From RGDT01 sp964630925 (lineage in GTDB: Bacteria > Planctomycetota > Planctomycetia > Gemmatales > Gemmataceae), in the NCBI GenBank assembly GCA_964630925.1, contig CAZVZK010000007.1, forward strand, positions 62,001-126,000: a stretch of DNA of 64,000 nucleotides, in the 5' to 3' direction. Positions within the stretch are counted from its first letter, which is position 1, and every line of letters begins with the position of its first letter. A model generated the notes under the pieces. That model worked only from the letters and a program-made list of their open reading frames with translations, was not told the DNA's origin and searched no databases. Positions 32,065 through 39,196 of the stretch are shown piece by piece. The translations under genes and the position numbers were made by a program.

Positions 32065-32511
32065 ATGCACGCGCTGATCGGCCTCGCCTTCGTCTTCGTG
32101 GCCCCGGCCGCCCCGGAATTCGCACCGCACCTGATGCTCGTCCACCAGCTCGACCTCAAGACCGGCCAGTTGCACCTCCGCGTCTACCGCGCCGAGGAGC
32201 AGGAGATCCAGGAGATCATGGCCGGCGGCGGGGGCACCGTGTTCAAGACCGAGAAGGTGTATGGCCCCACGCGGGCCGACCGCTACCTGACGCTCAAGGA
32301 GTGCAAGATCCAGGACGCGGCGGGCAAGGCCATCGCCGCCGCCGACCTCCCGAAGCGTCTGGCGAAGGGGGCCGCGGTCGTCCTGACAAACGACGGCAAG
32401 GCCCCGCCGAAGGCGTACCTGAGCCTGATGCGCCCCGAGACGGTCATCGTCATCGGCCCGGCGGTGAAGCTCGACCCGCGGATCAAACTGCCGCCGGGCG
32501 ATGACAAGTGA
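32065..32511 (+). CDS. Small secreted protein of unknown function
   Basis: A 148-residue protein with a weak signal peptide (MHALIGLAFVFVAPAAP) and a mainly beta-rich mature part (LMLVHQLDLKTGQLHLRVYR, then ETVIVIGPAVKLDPRIKLPPG). No domain is recognised. Its 3' end is 3 bp from the end of the convergent next gene. A TAGAAT box lies 36 nt upstream of ATG. The role is unknown; the position next to a membrane protein gives no functional clue. Confidence 0.7.
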   Translation: MHALIGLAFVFVAPAAPEFAPHLMLVHQLDLKTGQLHLRVYRAEEQEIQEIMAGGGGTVFKTEKVYGPTRADRYLTLKECKIQDAAGKAIAAADLPKRLAKGAAVVLTNDGKAPPKAYLSLMRPETVIVIGPAVKLDPRIKLPPGDDK

Positions 32512-32514
32512 CCG

Positions 32515-32880
32515 TCATTGCCGGGTGAGGACGATGCTGACGCCGGCCACCGGGTCGGTGAGCCGCACGCGCCCCTCGCCCAGCACGACGAGGCTGAAGT
32601 ACACCTTGGCAGGGAAGACGTGGATGTAATTCATGGTCAGCACCCCGCCCGCCGACGTGCGCTGGAGCGTCCAGTAGCCGGACGCGCCGCGGAGGTAGCG
32701 GCCACGGCTGTCGAGGATGGCGAATGACCCGCCGCCGTCGGCCTTGACGACCACGGTCATCGAGCCGCTGCCGTCGGAGTAGCGTCCGGTCCAGACTCCG
32801 GCTTCATGAGCGCGGGCGGCGGGGGCGGAGAAGGCCAGGGCCAACGCGGCCAGGGCAAGGGAGCTATTCAAGCGCGACAT
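32515..32880 (-). CDS. Small secreted beta-rich protein
   Basis: A 121-residue protein with a signal peptide (about 1-24, ending ARAHEA). A compact beta sandwich-like body follows: GVWTGRYSDGSGSMTVVVKA, SFAILDSRGRYLRGASGYW, VLTMNYIHVF, VYFSLVVLGEGRVRLTDPVAG. The alternation GSM-TVVV and YWTLQRT suggests a lipocalin- or calycin-like sheet, but no family is assigned. The ATG at 32880 is used because the leader then starts properly; an upstream GTG in frame has no Shine-Dalgarno. Convergent with 32065-32511. Confidence 0.72.
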   Translation of the reverse strand: MSRLNSSLALAALALAFSAPAARAHEAGVWTGRYSDGSGSMTVVVKADGGGSFAILDSRGRYLRGASGYWTLQRTSAGGVLTMNYIHVFPAKVYFSLVVLGEGRVRLTDPVAGVSIVLTRQ

Positions 32881-33073
32881 GGCGTTCGTCCAGTTGTTCG
32901 GGGTGGGCCGGTCTGGCTCCACACCCGCACGAACGCCGTCCCTCCCCGGCCGTGACGACGCGGGGCCGATTCCGCGGCCGAGGTCGCCATCGGCGGCATC
33001 ACAGCCTGTATCCCCGGCACATCACGACTTCAGCCCCAGCACGTCGAGCCGCTCCGCCATCTCCATCACCCCG

Positions 33074-33316
33074 TCACCCGGCCTTGAGGCGCGCGGTGAA
33101 CTCGTCCTTGTCGAGGTATCCCCAGGCGTCGAGGATGGCCCGTGCCCCGCCCATGTGCATCGGGGAGACCAGCTCGCCCTCCTCACGGAGGGGCAGCGTG
33201 AAATACGCCTCCGAGTCTGGCCGGTAGTAGACGATGGTATTGCCGTCCAGCACACGCATTTGGAATCCGAGCGAGACGAACAGCTCGCCGATCTGCTTGT
33301 AGGTGAACTGCTTCAT
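33074..33316 (-). CDS. Small protein coupled to the DUF4365 gene
   Basis: An 80-residue cytosolic protein starting MKQFTYKQIGELFVSLGFQM, with a second half (YYRPDSEAYFTLPLREEGEL, HMGGARAILDAWGYLD) that looks like a helix-sheet-helix unit. Such small partners commonly sit beside DUF4365 proteins, but no domain is assigned here. The ATG overlaps the DUF4365 stop (ATGA), so the pair is translated together. An antitoxin-like or accessory role is possible by position only. Confidence 0.72.
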   Translation of the reverse strand: MKQFTYKQIGELFVSLGFQMRVLDGNTIVYYRPDSEAYFTLPLREEGELVSPMHMGGARAILDAWGYLDKDEFTARLKAG

Positions 33317-33822
33317 CGGTAGACCCTCAAGTTGAATCCGCCAGCGACGCGGCCCTTCAACAGCCTGATCCGCCGGATCGCCCGCCGCGAGACCCGTTGC
33401 GTCTCTGGGATCCAGATGCGGACGGTCTTGGCCCCGTCGCGGGGCCGCGTCCCCTCTTGCGTGAAATGATCCTGCGCGTCGATCCAGTAACAGCGGGAGA
33501 GGGATGCGTCGTACAGGCCGAGGATGACCGGGTGAGGCTCCAGCACCCACAAGCGGAAGTCGCGGACATCGAGATCGAACGCTATCCTGCCGCCGTCGAT
33601 GGCCCACGTTTCTGAAGCCTTCAACTGCCAGTAAATGAGGCCGGGCTCGATACAGCGTTCCTCGTCGAATGTCACCATCGACAGATCGTAGCCGTAATCT
33701 GGCGATGGGTGGTAGCAAGCGTGCCCCTCCAGGAGGATGAACCGCTCGACGTGATTGACGCTCAGGTCGGCGTTCACATGCTCGATAGGCCGACGTTTCC
33801 GTTCGTCCCCTGACCGTGCCAC
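33313..33822 (-). CDS. DUF4365-domain protein
   Basis: A 169-residue protein starting at GTG 33822 (GGGAGGGCGAAGC upstream). The N-terminal IEHVNADLSVNHVERFILL is the hallmark DUF4365 opening; DYGYDLSMVTFDEE and LIYWQLKASETWA supply the conserved core (Asp and a Q-x-K motif) of this restriction-endonuclease-like family. VLEPHPVILGLYDA and RRAIRRIRLL complete it. Related proteins resemble PD-(D/E)xK nucleases and often lie in defence or mobile contexts. Catalysis is unproven. It is first of a two-gene unit with an ATGA overlap. Confidence 0.85.
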   Translation of the reverse strand: MARSGDERKRRPIEHVNADLSVNHVERFILLEGHACYHPSPDYGYDLSMVTFDEERCIEPGLIYWQLKASETWAIDGGRIAFDLDVRDFRLWVLEPHPVILGLYDASLSRCYWIDAQDHFTQEGTRPRDGAKTVRIWIPETQRVSRRAIRRIRLLKGRVAGGFNLRVYR

Positions 33823-33889
33823 GCTTCGCCCTCCCGAGGTTGAATTGTACCCCGGCTCGGAGGCATTCGCCAGCACGAGTCTTGAACGT

Positions 33890-34630
33890 TCACCCCTTGC
33901 CCAACACCAGATCCAACGCCCAGCACCCACGCACATGCGGCCCAGGCGAACGCAGGTGGGCGAGGAGGTCCCCGTCGGCGCAGCCGGCCTCCTCTAGCGC
34001 GTCGGAGAGGACGGCGAGCCGGGCGTTGTCCAGGTGGCCGCTCGGCAGGGCACGCTCCTCGTAGGCCGCCCGTGCCAGGGTTAGGACGGATGATGTTCGG
34101 CTCTCGGGGGCGGGGGGTACACGGCCTGCCGGGCTGCCAAGGATCTCGCGTACCAGGGCGGCAATCGCTTCGGCCTCCTGCTCTTGAGCCGCCCGCCCGG
34201 CAGCGCCTGCGACTTTCCTGGCCCTCCCCGACGCCAGCGCCACCATCGTCGTCGTGGGGAGGGATTCGATCGCCTGCCAATCGACCCCGGCCGATGCGCA
34301 GCCGTTCATGAAAGCGAAACGACGGGCCAAATCTACCGCCGTCCGAGCGGCGCTCAGCCTGTCGGCACCGAGCAGCCAAAATAGCTCCTCGTGATGGATC
34401 TCCTCATCCAAATCCAGGAGGGCGTCGAAGCGTTCGTCGGTGATGACGCCATCCGCGTGTCCCTCCCCGATCTCGACCACCTTGACGACACCGGGATCGT
34501 CAATCGTCGGCATCCACCGCCGGCAACAGGCCATCGCGAACAAGCGGAGTGATCGGGCGCTGACCTTGCCACGGACCTGCTCCAGCATGGTCATCGGATC
34601 GTCACACGCCAGCCACTCCGCCTCGGTCAC
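33890..34630 (-). CDS. Gemmata-type hypothetical protein, coupled to the WD40 gene
   Basis: A 246-residue protein from GTG 34630 (first residues VTEAEWLACDDP). It has features I associate with a Gemmata-specific expansion: KVSARSLRLFAMACCRRW with paired cysteines, a helical middle (DLDEEIHHEELFWLLGADRLSA) and the C-terminal LRSPGPHVRGCWALDLVLGKG. I do not know its function. The stop of the WD40 gene overlaps the GTG (GTGA). Members of this family often occur singly with a TIGR02996 domain; here it is the final gene of the chain beginning with the DUF1553 gene. Confidence 0.8.
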   Translation of the reverse strand: MTEAEWLACDDPMTMLEQVRGKVSARSLRLFAMACCRRWMPTIDDPGVVKVVEIGEGHADGVITDERFDALLDLDEEIHHEELFWLLGADRLSAARTAVDLARRFAFMNGCASAGVDWQAIESLPTTTMVALASGRARKVAGAAGRAAQEQEAEAIAALVREILGSPAGRVPPAPESRTSSVLTLARAAYEERALPSGHLDNARLAVLSDALEEAGCADGDLLAHLRSPGPHVRGCWALDLVLGKG

Positions 34631-35625
34631 GCCTTCGGCCCCATGTCGTACAGCCGCACGGACCCGTTCTCGAACGGCACCGCGAAACGCCGTCCGTCCG
34701 GGTGCATCGCCAGGTCGCGCGCGTTGCTCGGCAGCGCGAACGTGAAGTCCGCCAGCGCCTGCTCCGGGCTCCACGCCCAGAACACGCCGCCGTTGCCGCC
34801 GCCGACGCCCAGCACCTTGCCCCGGTGGAACGCTACGCCCCACGCCGTCCCCTGGAAGCCCACCTTCGGACGCAGCAACTGCTTCTGCTTGCCCGTCGCC
34901 CAGTCGAACAGCACGACGAGCGGGTTGCCGATGCCGGCGAAGGCGTTCGTCACGTTGGTGATCCCGGCGCAGGCGAGCATCTTGCCCGACGGGTCGAACG
35001 CCATGCTGCGCACGCCGCCGATGTCCGCCCCGAAGCCGGCGTCGTACTTGTGCAGGACCTTCGCGTCCAGCGTGCGGACCTCCTTGCCGTCGAGCGTCCA
35101 CTCCTTGACGTTGCCCTTCAGGTCGCCCGAGGCCAGCGACCGGCCCGACGGGTGCCACGCCACGTTGTAGACGTGGCTGTCGTGCCCCTCGAACGACGCC
35201 AGCGCCTTGCCGTCCGGGATCGACCACAGCTTGATCAGCTTGTCGTTGCCGCACGACGCCAGCGTCCGACCATCCGGGCTGACCGCCAGCGCCCGCGCCC
35301 AGCCTCTGTGTGCCGCGATGTTGAACTTCGGCTCCGGCTTCGCCGCCGCGTAGTCCCAGGCGATCAGGCGGCCCGCCCAGTCAGAGGTGAACAGCAGGCC
35401 GCCCTGGAACGCCAGCGCCCGCACCCAGGACCTGTGGCCCGACAACAGGGTCTTCGTCTTGAGCGTCATGTCCCAGCGGACGACGGCGTTGTCCTGCGCC
35501 CCGGCGAGTACGTACTTCCCGCACGGGCTGACGCGGCAGCCGATGATCGGCGAGGTGTGCTGCGCCTGCGCGACCATGCGCGTCTGCGCGGGTTCGACGC
35601 GCTCGGGGGTAGGGGGCGCACTCAC
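34627..35625 (-). CDS. WD40-repeat protein coupled to DUF1501
   Basis: A 332-residue protein from GTG 35625, overlapping the DUF1501 stop (GTGA) with a GGAGGT Shine-Dalgarno inside the DUF1501 end. About seven WD40 blades are visible, e.g. GCRVSPCGKYVLAGAQDNAVVRWD, LAVSPDGRTLASCGNDKLIKLWS, VAWHPSGRSLASGDLKGNVKEW and MAFDPSGKMLACAGITNVTN. It has no signal peptide, so it is cytosolic unless exported with a partner. WD40 genes often follow DUF1501 and PSCyt genes in planctomycetes. It may act as a scaffold (inference). The next gene starts within the stop of this one. Confidence 0.88.
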   Translation of the reverse strand: MSAPPTPERVEPAQTRMVAQAQHTSPIIGCRVSPCGKYVLAGAQDNAVVRWDMTLKTKTLLSGHRSWVRALAFQGGLLFTSDWAGRLIAWDYAAAKPEPKFNIAAHRGWARALAVSPDGRTLASCGNDKLIKLWSIPDGKALASFEGHDSHVYNVAWHPSGRSLASGDLKGNVKEWTLDGKEVRTLDAKVLHKYDAGFGADIGGVRSMAFDPSGKMLACAGITNVTNAFAGIGNPLVVLFDWATGKQKQLLRPKVGFQGTAWGVAFHRGKVLGVGGGNGGVFWAWSPEQALADFTFALPSNARDLAMHPDGRRFAVPFENGSVRLYDMGPKA

Positions 35626-36884
35626 GCCAGCACCTCCTTGATCGGCCCGGCCTTCGGCTCGGCCATCGGGATCGGCCTCTGGTCGATGTACCAGTTCTTC
35701 TTGCCATCGAAGCCGAGCGCCTTGAGGTACGTGTGGAACAGGTGCCCGCCGTTCACCATGCCATCGGTGACGGCGGTGCCGTTGGCGTTCGTCTTGCCCG
35801 ACACGGCCCCGCCCTTGATGCCGCAGCCGGCCAGGGCCACCGACCACGCCCGCGACCAGTGGTCGCGCCCGTAGTTGCGGTTGATGCGCGGCGTGCGCCC
35901 GAACTCCGACATCACGATGACGAGCGTGCTGTCGAGCATGCCGCGGACGTGCAGGTCGTCGAGGAGGGTGGCGAACGGCCCGTCGAACTCGCCGAGCTGT
36001 TCGATGTGGAAGTCGAAGTTCTCGTGGTGCGTGTCGTAGTTGGTGTGCGTCACCTTCACGAACGTCGCCCCGCCCTCCAGCAGACGCCGGGCCATCAGGC
36101 AATGCCGCCCGAAGTCGTGCCGCCCGTAGCGGTCACGCACCTTGGCCGGTTCGTTGGCCGTGTCGAAGACGCCACGCTTGCGCATCAGTTGGGCGGCCTG
36201 GTCGTAGCTGTGCGTGTACGCCTCGGTCTGGGCCGTGCGGCGCTTCTTGAGGAAGCGCTCGCTGGCGGCGAGGCGGACCGCCTGCCGGGCCGCGTCGTCG
36301 CCGATGTCGAGGCCGGCGGGCCGGTCGATGTTGGCCGGCGCCTTGCCGTCGTCCAGCGACACCGACGCGAAGCGCGGTCCGAGGAACGCCGCGTCGTTCC
36401 CCACGCCGCCGGAGCCGCGCGGCGTGACGTGGATGTAGCCGGGCAGCGGCGACGCCTCGGCCCCGAGCAGCTTGGCGCAGACGGAGCCGAGGTGCGGGTA
36501 GGTGATCCCCGGCTCGGTGCGGCGGCCGGTGTGCATGATGACGCTGCCCTTGCCGTGGTCGTCCTCGGCGGTGTTCAGGCCACGCACCAGGGCGATGCGG
36601 CCCATGTGGCGTGCGGTGTGGGGCAGCAGCTCGCAGACGTGGGTGCCCGGGACGGCGGTGGGGATGGTCTGGAAGGGGCCGCCTGTGTCGGTCCCCGGCT
36701 TGGGGTCCCACGTCTCGAGCTGGCTGACGCCGCCGGAGAGGTAGACGACGAGGACGCGCTTGCCGTCGGCGGCGAGGGCGCCGCCGGCGGAGGGGGCGGC
36801 GAAGGCGGTGAGGCCGGCGAAGCCAGCGGCGCCGGCGAGGAATCCGCGGCGGGAGAGGGCGTGTTCGGCGGGGTTGCACGGCAT
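35622..36884 (-). CDS. DUF1501 protein, Tat-exported, in a cytochrome/WD40 chain
   Basis: A 420-residue DUF1501 protein with leader HALSRRGFLAGAAGFAGLTAF (about 8-28). Landmarks: VLVVYLSGGVSQLETWDPKP, CELLPHTARHMGRIALVRGL, GGATFVKVTHTNYDTHHENFD, VIVMSEFGRTPRINRN, GRDHWSRAWSVALAGCG, and PIKEVLA at the end. Start 36884 has GAGGCCCC upstream. In planctomycetes DUF1501 is normally directly downstream of the PSCyt1/DUF1549/DUF1553 gene; here a toxin-antitoxin pair sits between them. The WD40 gene starts in the same GTGA stop. Confidence 0.92.
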   Translation of the reverse strand: MPCNPAEHALSRRGFLAGAAGFAGLTAFAAPSAGGALAADGKRVLVVYLSGGVSQLETWDPKPGTDTGGPFQTIPTAVPGTHVCELLPHTARHMGRIALVRGLNTAEDDHGKGSVIMHTGRRTEPGITYPHLGSVCAKLLGAEASPLPGYIHVTPRGSGGVGNDAAFLGPRFASVSLDDGKAPANIDRPAGLDIGDDAARQAVRLAASERFLKKRRTAQTEAYTHSYDQAAQLMRKRGVFDTANEPAKVRDRYGRHDFGRHCLMARRLLEGGATFVKVTHTNYDTHHENFDFHIEQLGEFDGPFATLLDDLHVRGMLDSTLVIVMSEFGRTPRINRNYGRDHWSRAWSVALAGCGIKGGAVSGKTNANGTAVTDGMVNGGHLFHTYLKALGFDGKKNWYIDQRPIPMAEPKAGPIKEVLA

Positions 36885-36913
36885 GGGAGGGGCCTCGGGG
36901 TGGGATGCGCGGC

Positions 36914-37177
36914 TCACCGGCCGCGGAATTGCCAGACACTCAAGATCGTCACCGTCTTCTTCTCTTCGTCAACCGAGTAAAGGAAGCGGAATGGCGACAC
37001 GATCAGGATTCGCACATCCCCGTCTCGGCTCTCCCCGACATCGTTCGGTGCGGGCCGGAGCTGTGCGTCAAGGGCGTCGAGGGCTGCGGCTATCTCGTGG
37101 CGAACAAGGCCGTCGCCCTGATCATGGATCGCCTTGAGCTCAAGGTAGGCCGGCGGATCGAAGTCAAGGCGGTACAT
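36914..37177 (-). CDS. RelE/ParE-superfamily toxin
   Basis: An 87-residue basic protein with the RelE fold pattern: RLDFDPPAYLELKAIHDQ (helix pair), then beta strands VRILIVSPFRFLYSVDEEKK and VTILSVWQFRGR. Such toxins cleave mRNA at the ribosome or, for ParE, poison gyrase; the catalytic residues vary so the target is not assigned. Its ATG shares its A with the antitoxin TGA (TGATG), the usual antitoxin-first layout. It is embedded in a chain of planctomycete cytochrome/DUF1501 genes, probably by insertion. Confidence 0.8.
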   Translation of the reverse strand: MYRLDFDPPAYLELKAIHDQGDGLVRHEIAAALDALDAQLRPAPNDVGESRDGDVRILIVSPFRFLYSVDEEKKTVTILSVWQFRGR

Positions 37178-37413
37178 CAGAGGATCCCCAACTTCGCACG
37201 CACCTCCTCCATCGAAAGGCGGGTGCCCGTCCCGCGCCGCCGCCGGTCTATCTCCTCAGGAGACAGCGGGCACTCAGCCTGCCCCATCTCCACGCGACGC
37301 GGCAGAGGTGTCACCAGCGCGCACGGCCTCCCGGACTCGTCCACGATCTCCAGTGACTCCGTCATGCCTTTGAGCTTCTCACGAAGCACATCATCGATCA
37401 CGATCCGGGTCAT
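37177..37413 (-). CDS. Antitoxin of a type II toxin-antitoxin pair (planctomycete family)
   Basis: A 78-residue protein starting MTRIVIDDVLREKLKGMTES, with a beta strand (LEIVDESGRPCALVTPLPRR), an acidic loop and a C-terminal helix with LSPEEIDRRRR and MEEVRAKLGIL. Short proteins of this kind with a DESG turn accompany RelE-like toxins in planctomycetes; the N-terminal region may bind DNA for autoregulation. It precedes the toxin gene and overlaps it by one base. AGGAGG lies just before the ATG. Identification rests on layout and pattern, not on a named family. Confidence 0.72.
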   Translation of the reverse strand: MTRIVIDDVLREKLKGMTESLEIVDESGRPCALVTPLPRRVEMGQAECPLSPEEIDRRRRGTGTRLSMEEVRAKLGIL

Positions 37414-37447
37414 GGCTGGTCCTCCTGGCTACCCCCATCCTACCCGA

Positions 37448-39049
37448 TCAGTGGTTGAAACGGAACTCCGCCGATGCCAGCAGCGCCCACGCCAGATCGG
37501 CCAACGCCTTCGGACGCTCCTTCACGAACGCCGCCACCTCGGCCTTCTCCTCCGCATCGGGCCGCCGCGACAGCACGCCCAGGTACAGCTCCTCGGCCAG
37601 CGCGTCGCCCTTGAGCGCCTCCAGACGCGCCAGCAGGCTGCCGGGCCGCGACACCAGCCAGCCACGCACCGTCGGGCCGTTCGCCAGGTACAGGGCCTGG
37701 TCGATCCGGGCGTCGAACGAGTCCGGGCTGCCCGCCGCCGCCCCGAACGCCCGCGTGAACGTCGGCACCAGCGGCGCCAGCCGCGCGTGCAGCGCCTCCT
37801 CCGTCAGCCCCTTGCCCAGGCCCAGCCGCGTCGTCTGCGTCAGCCCCGTCGCCTCGAACAGCGAGAACGCCAACTGCTCCGGCGTCAGCGGCTTCATCAC
37901 CGCCACCGACATCGGCGGCGCGTCCTTCGTGTCGCCACGCGGGGCGCTCGACCGCTGGTAGGCGCGGCTCAGCGCCACCTCGCGCAGGAACCACCGCACG
38001 TCGAAGTTGTGCGCCGCCACCTCCGTCGCCAGCACCTCCATCAGCTCCGGGTTCGACGGCGGGTTGCCGGGGTGGTCCATGTCGAGCGGCTCGACCAGGC
38101 CCTTGCCCAGCATCATCGCCCACAGACGATTCGCGATGTTGCGGCGGAACGGCGCGTAGTCGGCGCGGGCGACCTGGGCCGCGAGCTGGAGCCGCCGGCT
38201 GTACTTCGGCACGCCGGCGACGGCGGGCGTCGGCACCACAACATACGCCGACTTCGGGTCCATCTTGGGGTCGATCAGGCGCACGCCGCCGGGCACGCTC
38301 GGCAGGGCGGTGCGCGTCACCTTCTTCGGGTCGAAGACGGACTGGTACGTCGCCTCGCCGTCGGCCTTCTCCGACAACGCCCCACCGGTTCGCCCACGCG
38401 CGGCCCGGGCGAGCGAGGTCCGCCCGACGAACGCGAACAGCCCGTAGTACATCCCCTGCCGGTACTCCTCGACGCGCGGATGATCGTGGCACTGGGCGCA
38501 CTGGTAGTTGCTGCCCAGGAACAGCCGGCTGATGTCGCGCGTGACGAGGTGCGGCTCGGCGGCGCGGTCGAGGTAGAACTTGACGCGGTGCATCTTCGCC
38601 GGGTCGCGGTCGTCCGCCGACAGGATCTCGCGGGCCGTCTCGTCCCACGGGCGGTTGGCCGCGAATTGCTTCATCAGGAACGCCATCCACGCGGCGCGCG
38701 GGACGCCGGCATCGGGTCGGCGCTCCATGAGCATCACGTCGAACACCGTCGCTAGGCGGCGGGCGTTGTCCGGCATGGCGACGAGCCGCTCGACGAGGGC
38801 GCGGCGCTTGCCTTGCTCCTTGTCGTCGAGGAACGCCCTGGCCTCGGCCGAGGTGGGGATGCGTCCGATAAGGTCGAGGTGGACGCGCCGGCAAAACTCC
38901 GCGTCGTCGGCGAGGCCGGCGTCGTGGTCCTTGAACCCCGGCTCCGCCTCGATGAGGGCGTCGATGCGATCGTGGAGCGGCCTGCCGACGGGCGTGGCGG
39001 GGCCGGCGGCCGGGGCCAGCAGGAGGGTGAGTGCGAGATGGGAGAGCAT
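37448..39049 (-). CDS. DUF1549/DUF1553 (PSCyt) domain protein, heme-binding
   Basis: A 533-residue exported protein (signal peptide about 1-17). DUF1549 spans about 25-230 and contains the c-type heme site CAQCHD (C184, C187, H188). DUF1553 lies beyond about residue 280 (RRNIANRLWAMMLGKGLVEP, SNPELMEVLATEVAAHNFDVRWFLREV). Unlike the longer relatives, it has no PSCyt1 domain of its own. It is the first gene of a minus-strand chain with a toxin-antitoxin pair, DUF1501, WD40 and a Gemmata-type gene. GGAGGC serves as Shine-Dalgarno. Function of the family is unknown. Confidence 0.9.
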   Translation of the reverse strand: MLSHLALTLLLAPAAGPATPVGRPLHDRIDALIEAEPGFKDHDAGLADDAEFCRRVHLDLIGRIPTSAEARAFLDDKEQGKRRALVERLVAMPDNARRLATVFDVMLMERRPDAGVPRAAWMAFLMKQFAANRPWDETAREILSADDRDPAKMHRVKFYLDRAAEPHLVTRDISRLFLGSNYQCAQCHDHPRVEEYRQGMYYGLFAFVGRTSLARAARGRTGGALSEKADGEATYQSVFDPKKVTRTALPSVPGGVRLIDPKMDPKSAYVVVPTPAVAGVPKYSRRLQLAAQVARADYAPFRRNIANRLWAMMLGKGLVEPLDMDHPGNPPSNPELMEVLATEVAAHNFDVRWFLREVALSRAYQRSSAPRGDTKDAPPMSVAVMKPLTPEQLAFSLFEATGLTQTTRLGLGKGLTEEALHARLAPLVPTFTRAFGAAAGSPDSFDARIDQALYLANGPTVRGWLVSRPGSLLARLEALKGDALAEELYLGVLSRRPDAEEKAEVAAFVKERPKALADLAWALLASAEFRFNH

Positions 39050-39196
39050 TCGGCGCCTCCGTCCGGGGAGGGATGGTGGGAGGGCGTGTTCGGCGGGATT
39101 CCTTCACGCTACCCGGTGGGGTGCGGAGGGTCAAGCGAAAAGACGAGCCCGTGACGGGCGGAAGCGCAGGGGATACAGCAATCCGGAGGGGGGCAG

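Noticed and set aside
33022..33069. Short minus-strand tail reading VMEMAERLDVLGLKS after the DUF4365 pair
   Set aside because: It looks like a coding remnant, but 15 codons cannot be supported as a gene.
32879..33322. 147-residue plus-strand frame opposite the small DUF4365 partner
   Set aside because: It is the complement of a gene with better composition and translation coupling.
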